Positions 24,801 to 30,754 of a stretch of DNA of 64,000 bases are shown here, piece by piece. The DNA is from Harmothoe impar (taxonomy: Eukaryota; Annelida; Polychaeta; Phyllodocida; Polynoidae): NCBI GenBank assembly GCA_947462335.1, contig OX381704.1:28791955-28855954 (forward strand). Reading direction: 5' to 3'. Position numbers and translations under genes: made by a program. Numbering within the stretch: the stretch's first letter is position 1; the number at the start of each line of letters is the position of its first letter. Under the pieces are notes generated by a model that worked only from the letters and a program-made list of their open reading frames with translations, had not been told where the DNA came from and ran no database searches.

Positions 24801-26969
24801 ATAGCGCAAGCAAATAATAAGTCACTTTACTGTTGTTTTATTGACTTTACTAAGGCCTTTGACTTTATCAACAGAAAGGCACTATTTTACAAGCTGATAT
24901 GTAGTAAGGTAAAGGGGAAATCTCTCAAGGTTCTTATGGATTTGTTTGAAAAAGCACAATCCCGAGTACGTGTAAATTCAATCTTAAGTGATGGTATTGA
25001 CAGTTTATATGGTGTCTTACAAGGTGGAGTTCTTAGTCCTAAACTGTTTAATAGCTATTTGTCTGACATTAGTGAATACCTGGTCCCTGAGCTAGGGATT
25101 GATATAAATGGTACAAAGGTTGCATATCTGTTATATGCTGATGACCTTGTTTTATTCTCTACCACACCTAAGGGACTACAAACCCAAATAGATAATTTAT
25201 TTCAATACTGTAGAAAGTGGCATTTAATTGTAAATATGTCTAAATCAAATATTATGGTGTTTCACGAAAAGAAAAATTCAAAGTCTTGCCTATTTAAGTA
25301 TGGCAAGGAGCGCTTAGCTAAGGTCACAACATACAAGTATCTAGGCTTCACATTACAATCCGACCATAAAGATATTTTTCATAAGGTTTATCAAGAACTT
25401 GCCGATAAGGGGAGGAAAGCTGTACATGAAGTATATTCCAACTGTTCTGAGCACATTGGTCGACCGAAGCCCCGAACTGCTCTAAAGCTATTTGATAGTC
25501 AAGTGAGGCCATGCATCGATCATGGTTGTGAAATTTGGGGTCTAAACAGAGGGAGAGAAGTTGAAAAACTTGAAATAAGACAGCTGAGATATTTAAAATC
25601 TATGCTTGGGGTACGAAAACAAACAACCTCTGCAGCAGTTTATGCAGATACAGGTAGAGTTCCCCTAAGGGCCTTCTGGGAAGTACAAACTATAAAATAC
25701 TGGAAAAGAATCTCAAATCTCCCAGACTCCCATGTTCTCAAGAAATGCTACTTAAGCTTGCACAAGTTAGATGAAGAGGACCAGATTAACTGGTGCAGTA
25801 ACGTTAGACACCTTCTTGACAGGCTGGGTGAGACATACAACAATCTATGGGATACTCAAAGAACTGGTGCTAGCCCAATTGCAATTGGGGCTCTGACTGA
25901 AGCTATCTATGGGAAATATAGGACTAGTATTATGGCTGAAATTAATGAGGCAGGTGAGGGTAAGAAACTCAGAACATATCGAACATTTAAAACGGAATTC
26001 AGATTAGAACACTATCTCTTTAATTTAAATAACTGTAAATACAGGTATGCCCTAGCACAATTTAGGTTAAGTTCGCACAATCTGGGGATAGAGACTGGTC
26101 GGCATTGCAGGCCACCCAAACCTGCTGGTGAGAGGATTTGTCTCTATTGCCAGAGTGGATCCGTGGATAATGAGGTACATTTTCTCACAAAGTGTGCATT
26201 TCATAAAGAATACAGAGAGGTATTCGAAAATGTTGTCGAAAGTATTATACCGAACTACGCTAACACATCTGACACTGATAAATTTGAGAAGGTTATGAAA
26301 ACACCAGAGCATATTGTTATTAATGCACTTGGAAAATATGTATATATGGCCTTCAAACAACGACAACAAGTTTGAGTTCGAGGTTAATGTGTTTGTAGGT
26401 CAATAATGTTTGAAAGTTTAAACTGTAATGCAAAACTGTAACCCAACTGGGTATGTATGCCATGTATCCATGTCTCTGTACGTCTGTGCATATGTGTTTT
26501 CTAGTCGATTAATTTGTGTAGTATTGTGTAGTAGTCTATTGTATTTTTTGTCTTGTATTGTAGCATAGTTTGTAGATTTAGTTTATATCACCTTTATGTA
26601 TGACACATAAGTCAGAAATGACTTCCATTTCAGTTGTCAATAAAAGATATTATTATTATTATAATTTCCTTCATTGAATACACTTTTGGTGAGTCCCATA
26701 TATATGCTGGGAACAGTGGGATAGACGCTGGCCGAGGGACAACAACATGCATGTACATCATTCCGTGGGCGTGGTCATTATGATTATGATAATTCGTACA
26801 TCGATGATCAAGACTGATGATCAAGTAGGCAGGCTACCCCGGCCGGACCAGTCACCGAGTCAGTGCGCCAGTTTGTTGATGTGTCGAGACTTGCAACTGA
26901 AATTGAGTGAGGTACTCGCACAGAAGCAGAAACTACCTTGATTTTACTCACCTCAAATCGAACAGGCAT
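9292..26969 (-). CDS. MDM1: MDM1 nuclear/centriolar microtubule-binding protein, 15 coding exons
   Basis: MDM1 binds microtubules, sits in centrioles and nuclei, and restrains centriole duplication in vertebrates (established knowledge). The match rests on several points. The N-terminus MPVRFE followed by SEYDREYKW is like the vertebrate start. There are repeated SEYxxxYxW-type microtubule-binding motifs in exons 2, 3, 7, 8 and 11. Exon 12 has an ELRNKAQEYKQRARGTHFSR block, and exon 14 has RVPTPKFR and TTPAVGGALLTSP. The exons listed here total about 920-930 codons, longer than the human protein of about 714 residues. All junction phases agree except exon 2 to 3, where one small exon may be missing or a different donor is used. 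A LINE and MITEs occupy intron 1. The assignment is firm and the exon ends are mostly firm. Confidence 0.93.
10190..10401 (-). CDS. MDM1: MDM1 exon 14, TTPAVGG block
   Basis: Acceptor TTTGTTTCAG to donor AAGA|GTGAGT. RVPTPKFRKEHDQAGYKWRH and TTPAVGGALLTSPPQRKK match a conserved C-terminal MDM1 block. Phase is 2 in and 1 out. Confidence 0.92.
11539..11667 (-). CDS. MDM1: MDM1 exon 13
   Basis: Acceptor TGTCTCAAG to donor CCAG|GTAAGTC. It is an Ala-, Ser- and Lys-rich linker (KERPRPRAAAKEAWGASEPS). Phase is 2 in and 2 out. Confidence 0.78.
11953..12218 (-). CDS. MDM1: MDM1 exon 12, conserved GTHFSR helix
   Basis: Acceptor ACCATTTCAG to donor GCAG|GTGAGTG. The segment ELRNKAQEYKQRARGTHFSR, then SHLAQLYAQQADLWDTVSN, is the most conserved MDM1 block and a predicted helix. 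Phase is 0 in and 2 out. Confidence 0.92.
12997..13102 (-). CDS. MDM1: MDM1 exon 11, SEY motif before the conserved core
   Basis: Acceptor TTTGATAG to donor AAG|GTACAAC. VGSEYASNYAPPNRFAYEDG and VWKGADPPHV correspond to the vertebrate SEY-type motif that directly precedes the conserved helix of exon 12. Confidence 0.85.
13346..13469 (-). CDS. MDM1: MDM1 exon 10
   Basis: Acceptor TTGTAG to donor TCAG|GTACATA. It encodes ITPDKLRAAGLRSGKRTEED and RLLRESLNPTHLLFPHGRV. Phase is 1 in and 2 out, agreeing with both neighbours. Confidence 0.78.
13774..13854 (-). CDS. MDM1: MDM1 exon 9
   Basis: Acceptor TGTCACAG. A Pro/Ser-rich 27-residue segment (LTPVKYMTPSDTPPASPAPA) ends at donor CGTC|GTATGC. That donor is weak at its exon side, and an alternative donor three bases earlier keeps the same phase. 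Phase is 1 in and 1 out. Confidence 0.65.
14142..14310 (-). CDS. MDM1: MDM1 exon 8, SEYD motif
   Basis: Acceptor AATTTACAG to donor GAAG|GTAAGCC. It contains QSEYDRAYKKYEYKPVP, another SEY motif, then a basic KKPKLQRSKSLE end. Phase is 0 in and 1 out. Confidence 0.85.
14595..14729 (-). CDS. MDM1: MDM1 exon 7, SEYQ motif
   Basis: Acceptor TGTTACAG to donor CAG|GTCTGTT, 45 codons in phase 0. SEYQMQYQWKKGVNSSPLLA is the clearest match to the repeated microtubule-binding motif of vertebrate MDM1, followed by AAEQ. Confidence 0.88.
15431..15613. repeat. 14-bp minisatellite, about 13 units
   Basis: GTGTGCTGTCTGTA-like units repeat about 13 times with a few length variants, inside MDM1 intron 6. 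The long His/Thr-rich frames on minus are products of the repeat. Confidence 0.92.
16172..16528 (-). CDS. MDM1: MDM1 exon 6
   Basis: Acceptor TTTCCTGCAG to donor CAG|GTAAGT, 119 codons in phase 0. The product is Pro- and Lys-rich (KSRPPPPLKQRKAKPVVPK) and likely disordered. It includes KFNEFVQTDLDKGVADSGQE near its end. Confidence 0.8.
17323..17535 (-). CDS. MDM1: MDM1 exon 5
   Basis: Acceptor CCGCCAG to donor CAG|GTAGGCC, 71 codons in phase 0. The product is low-complexity, rich in Lys, Ser, Thr and Gln, and ends KRSVSAPDLQNHDSPQ. It is a linker-like region with no recognised domain. It is supported by clean splice sites and continuity of phase. Confidence 0.75.
17783..17815 (+). ncRNA. Hammerhead-ribozyme-like core
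   Basis: CTGAAGA, then a GACCAA/TTGGTC stem closed by a TTAA-type loop, then GAAAC and GTC follow the order CUGANGA, stem II, GAAA of hammerhead ribozymes. Such cores are known in Penelope-like retroelements. Stem III and a paired stem I are not evident here, so it may be a decayed copy or only a dispersed repeat. It lies in MDM1 intron 4, antisense to the gene. Confidence 0.4.
18061..18239 (-). CDS. MDM1: MDM1 exon 4
   Basis: Acceptor ATCATAG to donor AAG|GTAAAC. It encodes a basic segment (QSRRKPVDLTRTSTTYL) and a degenerate EY motif (DEYILVGDQGKFAPSVKYRV). Phase is 1 in and 0 out. Confidence 0.8.
18967..19057 (-). CDS. MDM1: MDM1 exon 3
   Basis: Acceptor GATTGCAG, then TTSEYNQNFLGPNVAPPSTK, a second SEY motif, then donor ATAG|GTACAAG. 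It ends in phase 1, matching exon 4. Confidence 0.8.
19742..19861. mobile_element. 120-bp MITE, TA-flanked
   Basis: The ends TACCGTATTGTTGCGTTTTA and its imperfect inverse (TACCGTATTATCGCGTTTAA read on minus) form about 22-bp terminal inverted repeats. The outermost TA on each side fits a TA target duplication of the mariner/Tc1 type. It lies in MDM1 intron 2, close to the exon 2 donor. Confidence 0.75.
19931..20045 (-). CDS. MDM1: MDM1 exon 2, first SEY motif
   Basis: Acceptor TTTCAG, then KASEYDREYKWVDSYLSKD and KYPPAGVSSIDIG, which align with the conserved N-terminal MDM1 motif. The donor is ATAG|GTACTC, leaving phase 1. Exon 3 as found starts in phase 0, so either a small exon (length 2 mod 3) is missing in 19060-19924 or a donor GGG|GTATCC at 19949 is used. 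Homology past AGVSS favours the missing exon. Confidence 0.85.
20431..21236. repeat. Tandem duplication of about 414 bp
   Basis: About 20431-20830 and 20845-21236 share most of their sequence, including CGAGAGTGAAG, GCTGTGACTCAAATGCTT and GTATTGGGATTCTTCTCCCA, with moderate divergence. It lies in MDM1 intron 1. The ORFs in it look fortuitous. Confidence 0.85.
21396..21441. repeat. Short foldback hairpin
   Basis: GGTGGCCAAAATA...ATAGCCCC pairs with GGGGCTATTTTGGCCACC across a CAGACA-like loop. The 18-bp arms carry one 4-base bulge. Confidence 0.8.
21676..22032. mobile_element. MITE family 1, copy A
   Basis: It is bounded by GGGAGTGCTCATTTTT and its inverse AAAAATGAGCACTCCC, each continuing into a C6/G6 run. 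The interior is C-run/T-run rich (CCCC...AATTTTTT). The same end sequence recurs at 27380, 55344, 55677 and 58885. It has no coding capacity; its Pro-rich frames come from the C runs. Confidence 0.8.
22157..22555. mobile_element. MITE family 2, copy 1 (GGCC ends)
   Basis: AGGCCACTCAAGAAA with ATGGTTTCTCATCA at one end matches TGATGAGAAACCA with TTGAGTGGCCT at the other, giving about 35-bp TIRs. A diverged relative lies at 34991-35338. The target duplication is unclear here (ATA versus TTA). Confidence 0.75.
22606..22868 (+). CDS. LINE ORF1 C-terminal fragment (SGNH/GDSL esterase-like)
   Basis: Frame-0 residues from about NLVECLEKAFPNSHIILSGL to the TAG at 22866-22868 resemble the end of an SGNH-hydrolase-type ORF1 protein. 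A D-x-L-H element in RDPLHLSLRIKEG stands where the catalytic Asp-His pair normally is. The N-terminal part is missing because of 5' truncation, so no function is expected from this copy. The stop codon is in the same frame as ORF2, with no stop between it and the ORF2 domain. Confidence 0.6.
22869..26375 (+). CDS. LINE ORF2: APE endonuclease and reverse transcriptase
   Basis: The enzyme nicks target DNA and copies the element RNA onto it. The frame opens right after the ORF1 TAG and has no early ATG; a GTG occurs at 23241 inside the endonuclease. Endonuclease boxes are all visible: YWNIHGLG, ILSEIW, HSGGIGILI, CGDLNAR, SVVDYVL and SDHTPV. RT boxes follow: SNKATGTDGVPSEFLK, PLHKKGDRDNPENYRKI, FIDFTKAFDFIN, GVLQGGVLSPKLFN, and the catalytic LLYADDLVLFS at 25127-25159. 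A C-terminal finger (ICLYCQSGSVDNEVHFLTKC) precedes the stop at 26375. The frame is unbroken over about 3.5 kb, so decay is slight. The protein is about 1,170 residues counted from the ORF1 stop. Confidence 0.9.
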   Translation, partial: GVGHTYSVEQQINRKTTKTIKLCYWNIHGLGDKLSLPHIQKLISSQDIVILSEIWKSPDYNPNTSNYKYTQVTRSQKHPNAKRHSGGIGILISKYIEKGVKIDNKCDFLVWIRLDSKFFGLERDVVVGAIYIPPEGSSYLAENDNYFDIISEQLGAPELQNVDLVLCGDLNARTASIHELSDETYDSCNNVLPEHRISNDCVLNNNGKELIQLCKDTEMLILNGRFGDTTNTSAFTCHTANGHSVVDYVLCKLNSVMIMERMEILNLLPDSDHTPVTFCVKGVAQRIGANRTKDNKHMTYKWDSTKKEIYRDGISSNECINLKNSIVALAANDNVDIEEIAMVYYKLLDVASPVEKRSPRKATSEFPCNNWYNDECRSAKKIANEFSKSNELHSEENKVTYSILKSNYKRVIQKVKRNAKQKDGQELDKMLETNNHAKFWKTWGKYKRKSSSNDIPLAVFVNCFQKQQTPPHIDYFDYEGMAKLEQTVQQFSFGYNPDMIENTVQSLLDSPFTQQEIQYALRLMKSNKATGTDGVPSEFLKYGGEDLVDVLHVVFNCILMSGNFPERWAEGIISPLHKKGDRDNPENYRKITIMNSTCKLFEIVLNNRLKFSNEMLDMNDPLQNGFIENGRTSDNLFILYSAIKIAQANNKSLYCCFIDFTKAFDFINRKALFYKLICSKVKGKSLKVLMDLFEKAQSRVRVNSILSDGIDSLYGVLQGGVLSPKLFNSYLSDISEYLVPELGIDINGTKVAYLLYADDLVLFSTTPKGLQTQIDNLFQYCRKWHLIVNMSKSNIMVFHEKKNSKSCLFKYGKERLAKVTTYKYLGFTLQSDHKDIFHKVYQELADKGRKAVHEVYSNCSEHIGRPKPRTALKLFDSQVRPCIDHGCEIWGLNRGREVEKLEIRQLRYLKSMLGVRKQTTSAAVYADTGRVPLRAFWEVQTIKYWKRISNLPDSHVLKKCYLSLHKLDEEDQINWCSNVRHLLDRLGETYNNLWDTQRTGASPIAIGALTEAIYGKYRTSIMAEINEAGEGKKLRTYRTFKTEFRLEHYLFNLNNCKYRYALAQFRLSSHNLGIETGRHCRPPKPAGERICLYCQSGSVDNEVHFLTKCAFHKEYREVFENVVESIIPNYANTSDTDKFEKVMKTPEHIVINALGKYVYMAFKQRQQV
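26952..26969 (-). CDS. MDM1: MDM1 coding exon 1 (MPVRFE)
   Basis: ATG at 26969-26967 begins six codons, MPVRFE, which run straight into donor GAG|GTGAGT. The same six-residue opening typifies MDM1 proteins, and the phase-0 donor fits exon 2. It is far too short to be found by ORF length. An upstream acceptor TTACATCAG at about 26991 suggests that the exon starts at 26990 and that a further untranslated exon lies above 27072 (donor TAG|GTAATT). Confidence 0.85.
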
Positions 26970-26990
26970 CCTAGCTGGTGTGTCCCAGAA

Positions 26991-27210
26991 CTGATGTAAG
27001 AATATCCTATCTGTGCATTACTTGTAGCCAAAATAGCGTTGTACTCTGTGAGTAAACAACTCTAAAATTACCTACAGGAGCGACAGAAACTTTCAATTTT
27101 GGAGTCCACGACCACTGCGCCTGCGCCGATAAACAAGGCGATAAACACATCCGGTAGGCGCGTTCGCTCTAAACAACTCTAGTAACAAACTGTTCAGATC
27201 AGGATTGGAC
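26991..27210 (-). promoter_or_regulatory. Likely MDM1 5' UTR and promoter
   Basis: Upstream of the MDM1 ATG there is a possible untranslated exon ending at donor TAG|GTAATT (27071-27066), a CpG-rich NRF1-like motif TGCGCCTGCGCC at 27116-27127, and CCAAT on the minus strand at 27208-27204. There is no obvious TATA box. This is inferred from position and motifs only. Confidence 0.45.
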
Positions 27211-27379
27211 GCGTTCGACAGTAGGGGAGAGTGAGGCACAGATTAAAGAACTCCCCTTTTTCTGTGAGTGTGAGGCACCCTGCTTTCACACCTTTTATAG
27301 GTGTGAAAACAGGCGCGAAATAACCAGTAAATAGTGAAATACATAAGCGGACACCCCCTAGCCTATAGGCTAAGTTTTA

Positions 27380-27670
27380 GGGAGTGTTCATTTATTAATT
27401 ACAGGGGGGGTAGTGAGATTTCGCGCGGAGAAGCGAAATTTATTTACGCCCCCCCCCCCCCCCTCGAGAGCGCGTGTAACGTTTCGTGCCCCCCCTCGCC
27501 CAAGGCGCCGAAAAATTTGCCCCCCCCCCCTTTGAACTATAGTAACGCGCGGGCTTTTTTGCTAAAAAGGGGCTTAAATTTTTACGCCTCCCCCCCCAAG
27601 AGGGGTCGGTAATTTTTACGCCCCCCCCCCCAAACCCACCATCCCCTGTAAATAATAAATGAACCCTCCC
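27380..27670. mobile_element. MITE family 1, copy B
   Basis: GGGAGTGTTCATTTATTA at the left and its inverse at the right (ATAAATGAACCCTCCC) bound 291 bp of C/T-run-rich sequence. TA is present directly outside both ends. Confidence 0.85.
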
Positions 27671-28013
27671 TAAATAACTAAAAATATCTCAATTTTGAAC
27701 TTTTTTTGAACCCCAATTGAACTTTTGAATACTCATAGGTGTTCATAATCATTTTTTAGGTGCACTGTGCGCTTATTAAGTCGAATAGGCCTACGGTAGG
27801 CCTATTACCCAATGATAGGCCCTATTCCGCACTAGCGGGATGTCCACTGGACAGCGCCATATTGGACTGGTACCAGTATGCACCCTCTCCTTTCCAGTCA
27901 CTAGCTTCAGCAAATCATGTGGACCAGATCAGGGGGCTAAAGCTCTGCTTGGAGAGTGGAACTACTACATTCCCTGCATGCTAGGACACCTGCAATATTT
28001 TACCTGTCCAATA

Positions 28014-28078
28014 TAGGGTTGTGGTTAGGACAATTGACTCATGACTAGCAGTACCTAAGTTCAAATCCCCTCCGGGCT
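28014..28078 (+). repeat. tRNA-like module 1 (left arm)
   Basis: GTGGTTAGGAC resembles a D-arm/A box, CTCATGA an anticodon loop (CAT), and AGTTCAAATCC a T-arm/B box. It is repeated inverted at 29064-29127. It is probably a tRNA-derived SINE head, not a tRNA gene, since no acceptor stem closes. Confidence 0.5.
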
Positions 28079-28221
28079 AGGTGTGGTGACCATTTTGACC
28101 CCATTGGTTGCAAAAGCTTGCACCAAAAGTTTTGGCAAAACGTTTTTGTAAAACATAATTTTAATGAACCTTTGCAAAAGGTTTGGGTATAGTCTTTTGG
28201 GAACCACTTTTGGGAACCATC

Positions 28222-28390
28222 TACTGTGGTCGTACTTTATTTCGCTGGGTATATATTTTCGCTATATTCACGGAAATGACAAATCCGCGAAATTCTTCTA
28301 TGCTACAGTATGGATTAAATACCCGCGAATTAGTCTTTTTTGCCACCTCAGCGAAAATTTACACCCGTGAAAATAAGTACTTTCACAGTA
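28222..28390. mobile_element. 169-bp MITE inserted in left foldback arm
   Basis: TACTGTGGTCGTACTTTATT and the inverse of its right end (TACTGTGAAAGTACTTATTT) are the TIRs. The right foldback arm lacks it and reads ACATC-TA-TGTTACAC where the left reads CCATC-TA[element]TA-TGTTACAC. The TA target duplication is therefore directly shown. Confidence 0.92.
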
Positions 28391-28403
28391 TGTTACACTA
28401 AAA

Positions 28404-28474
28404 GCCACACCAAGGACCGAACCCGGGACCCTTAGATTGGGAGTTCCAGGCTCTCCTGGTTGAGCTATGGAGGC
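28404..28474 (-). repeat. tRNA-like module 2 (left arm)
   Basis: A 71-base tRNA-shaped block: GCCTCCATAGCTCAACCAGG (acceptor and D arm, A-box like) and CCCGGGTTCGGTCC (T arm, B-box like), ending GGC. The anticodon position reads CCC by alignment, but the anticodon stem pairs poorly. An identical block lies at 28839-28909 on plus. It is likely a SINE head or tRNA pseudogene. Confidence 0.55.
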
Positions 28475-28838
28475 TGCTGGTAGATCAAGGTACAATAGGT
28501 AAACATAAACTTTGTTATTGATTATCCTCATTAATGATCAATGCTATTAGGGAACTTTAGCAACCACGTAAAAGCTCATTAGGGACCTTTAGCAACCACG
28601 TGAAAGCTCATTAGACGTATCCTATGTCTTCAGCACTGCTACATCTGTGTTTAATGATCTTTTATGTGGGTTGCTAAAGGTCCCTATTAGATGCAGATGT
28701 AGCAGTGCTGAAAGGATAGGATACGTCTGCGTTAAATGAGCTACGTCGGGTTTGCTAAAGGTCCCGATTATTTAGCATTGATCATTAATGAGGATAATCA
28801 ATAACAAAGTATACCTTTTGTACCTGGACCTACCAGCA

Positions 28839-28909
28839 GCCTCCATAGCTCAACCAGGAGAGCCTGGAACTCCCAATCTAAGGGTCCCGGGTTCGGTCCT
28901 TGGTGTGGC
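28839..28909 (+). repeat. tRNA-like module 2 (right arm)
   Basis: The inverted copy of the module at 28404-28474, with the same 71-base length and the same A- and B-box-like sequences. Confidence 0.55.
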
Positions 28910-29063
28910 TTTTAGTGTAACATAGATGTTTACCAAAAGTGGTTACCAAAACACTATACACAAACCTTTTGCAAAGGTTCATTAAATGTTTTACAAAAAC
29001 GTTTTGCCAAAACTTTTGGTGCAAGCTTTTGCAACCAATGGGGTTAAAATGGTCACCACACCT

Positions 29064-29127
29064 AGCCTGGAGGGGATTTGAACTTAGGTACTGCTAGTCA
29101 TGAGTCCATTGTCCTAACCACAACCCT
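29064..29127 (-). repeat. tRNA-like module 1 (right arm)
   Basis: The inverted copy of the module at 28014-28078, differing at a few bases. Confidence 0.5.
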
Positions 29128-29504
29128 ATATTGGACAGATAATAAAAGGTGTGTCCAGGTACAACCAATGCATAATACACATGTAGAGGCCTAGTGTAAT
29201 CATTGCTCCACTCTCCCCCTGATGTTTGGCCCCCCCTGAGACCCACACTGCTAGTTCTAAGTGTCCCCAATTGTGGCAGCACTGGTATCCCGCTAGTGAG
29301 GAATAGGGCCTATTATAAACCAAAACTATAGCGATATAAGTAGGCTAACTATTATAACCCTAGGCATTTATCTTTTTCTCGTTTAAAATAGTTTTTAAAG
29401 TTATAAATAAAAATGGTTCTCAATGATAGTGGACTGGAGTGGTGAGCAATATTTGGCTTATATCGTTTCTATTAGGTGCGCAATATTACCCATATTTACC
29501 CTAG

Positions 29505-29563
29505 GGCACTGGTATGTCACTAATATGGGAATAACTTCCCCAATGGAAGTTATGCCCGACATT
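29505..29563 (-). repeat. 59-bp terminal direct repeat, 3' copy
   Basis: Identical to 34810-34868. It contains the arms GGGAATAACTTCC (29527-29539) and GGAAGTTATGCCC (29545-29557), inverse at 12 of 13 positions, around a 5-base CCAAT spacer. That layout is what tyrosine recombinases bind. Confidence 0.9.
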
Positions 29564-29692
29564 ACCGTTGACTACAGTTTAGGTTAAAGGTTAACGACGA
29601 GGGGCATTGGCGCTTAACCGTTTGTCACAACCGTGACCCGGCACACCCAAACTGGAGTGAAGTTGTAAGAGAGGGGGGTAGATGTCTAAGTC

Positions 29693-30754
29693 TTAGTAGT
29701 TGCTTGCCGCGATAAGCGCATCTGTAATCTTCCTGTCCATGGCTATCCTCGCCGACATTGGCTTGGCGAGGTATATGAGTGCGGTTAGGGAGGCCCAGTC
29801 GCCCACCTGCCTTATGTCCTCCAGGGGGATGCCCGACTGGTGGAAGAAAGCCGCCCCCGCTCTCCGCATGCTGTGTACCCCCGCACGTTCCGGGTTCATC
29901 CCGATGCCCACAATCAGCCCCTTGAGGAACTTGAGCAACGGGGGGTACGTCAGCGGTACTTGGTCGGAGCCTCTCCTAACCAGGAAGAGGGGAGCGGTGG
30001 GGTCAGCCGGAGAATCGGAGAGGTGACGCCTTAACAAGGAGGCGGCGCACAGTGGAGAGTCGGTGGTGTAGGTGATGGGCACCAGGTGCTCCCGCTGGCC
30101 AAACTGTATAGTCTTTGAACTGCTAATGCGTAGCATCACCCCCCAGGGGTAAAACCTGACCGAGCCTCGTCGCATGAAGTGGCCGGTTGTGTCCTTGAAG
30201 GTCGCTGGTACGAGGTTGCTCTTCCGCAGTAGCGAGCGAAAGCTGGTGACCAGACAAGCCCACATTACACAGTCATTATGATTTTTGAAGTTTACTAGGC
30301 GGTACATGGCGAGTAGATCGGACACCGTGACCGTCACCCTGGTCGGTGTCGGGTCGCCCAGCATCCGGCGGAGTCCCCTCAGCGTTGCACTAAAGGCAAA
30401 GTCCTGCCTAATAAATTGCACATCGTACCCAAAATATTTGTTCAGACTGATGACACCGCTAACATAATTGTCTATAGTGCTAAATTTGAGGCTGTCCGAG
30501 AGAAACATAATGTAGCGTGACATGGTACGGCTATCCGTTGGTAGCACCTTGACCCCGAGCCAGGTGCAGAATGTTATGAAGCGCTTCCACTGCGAGGCTT
30601 TGGTGCGCCAGGTGGCGGGGGACCAGACGTGGGCTCTCGCCTCTGCCGCCATCCGGTCCAGGAGCATGCATCTCTGGTTTGCCCCTGCAACACAGGGAAT
30701 CAGGGAATTTGCTGTTATCGAATAGTAATCTGGATAGGGCGTCTGCGACCACAT
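29693..30754 (-). CDS. Tyrosine recombinase of the DIRS/Ngaro-type element
   Basis: This 353-residue protein is presumed to insert a circular DNA copy by strand exchange. A core-binding region (residues about 35-130) precedes the catalytic domain. All expected catalytic positions are visible: R173 (SFRSLLRK), K214 (SSSKTIQ), H294-x-x-R297 (HSMRR), W320 (GDWAS) and Tyr328 (LIYLA). It overlaps the RT frame by 224 bp in a different frame, common in this order. The frame is intact and ends at 29693. The lineage differs from the fragment at 70-813, which has HSTR-type spacing with Asn in place of His. Confidence 0.9.
   Translation of the reverse strand: MWSQTPYPDYYSITANSLIPCVAGANQRCMLLDRMAAEARAHVWSPATWRTKASQWKRFITFCTWLGVKVLPTDSRTMSRYIMFLSDSLKFSTIDNYVSGVISLNKYFGYDVQFIRQDFAFSATLRGLRRMLGDPTPTRVTVTVSDLLAMYRLVNFKNHNDCVMWACLVTSFRSLLRKSNLVPATFKDTTGHFMRRGSVRFYPWGVMLRISSSKTIQFGQREHLVPITYTTDSPLCAASLLRRHLSDSPADPTAPLFLVRRGSDQVPLTYPPLLKFLKGLIVGIGMNPERAGVHSMRRAGAAFFHQSGIPLEDIRQVGDWASLTALIYLAKPMSARIAMDRKITDALIAASNY

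Larger units (their letters stand above)
22557..26665 (+). mobile_element. Non-LTR retrotransposon (LINE), 5'-truncated, in MDM1 intron 1
   Basis: It consists of the C-terminal end of an ORF1, a full endonuclease/reverse transcriptase ORF2, a short 3' UTR and an (ATT)n tail at 26647-26665. The layout (esterase-like ORF1, APE endonuclease, RT, C-terminal Cys/His finger) suggests the CR1/L2/Daphne assemblage; the clade is inferred. It lies antisense to MDM1. The exact 5' end is uncertain (22557-22610), just after a MITE. Confidence 0.85.
27814..29325. repeat. Foldback element, about 1.5 kb imperfect palindrome
   Basis: The left arm (27814 to about 28640) and right arm (about 28660 to 29325) are inverted copies. 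Examples are ATAGGCCCTATTCC...ACTAGCGGGAT against ATCCCGCTAGTG...GAATAGGGCCTAT, and CCTCATTAATGATCAATGCT against its inverse at 28775-28795. The left arm is longer because a 169-bp MITE is inserted at 28222-28390. Each arm holds two tRNA-like modules. No protein frame looks real. It may be a foldback transposon or a head-to-head pair of SINEs. Confidence 0.88.

Noticed and set aside
28404..28909. Functional tRNA genes
   Set aside because: A- and B-box-like sequences exist, but the anticodon stems do not pair well and the modules sit as inverted copies within a repeat.
29505..29563. A true loxP site
   Set aside because: Only the inner arm bases resemble it; the spacer is 5 bases, the outer arm differs, and the element encodes its own recombinase.
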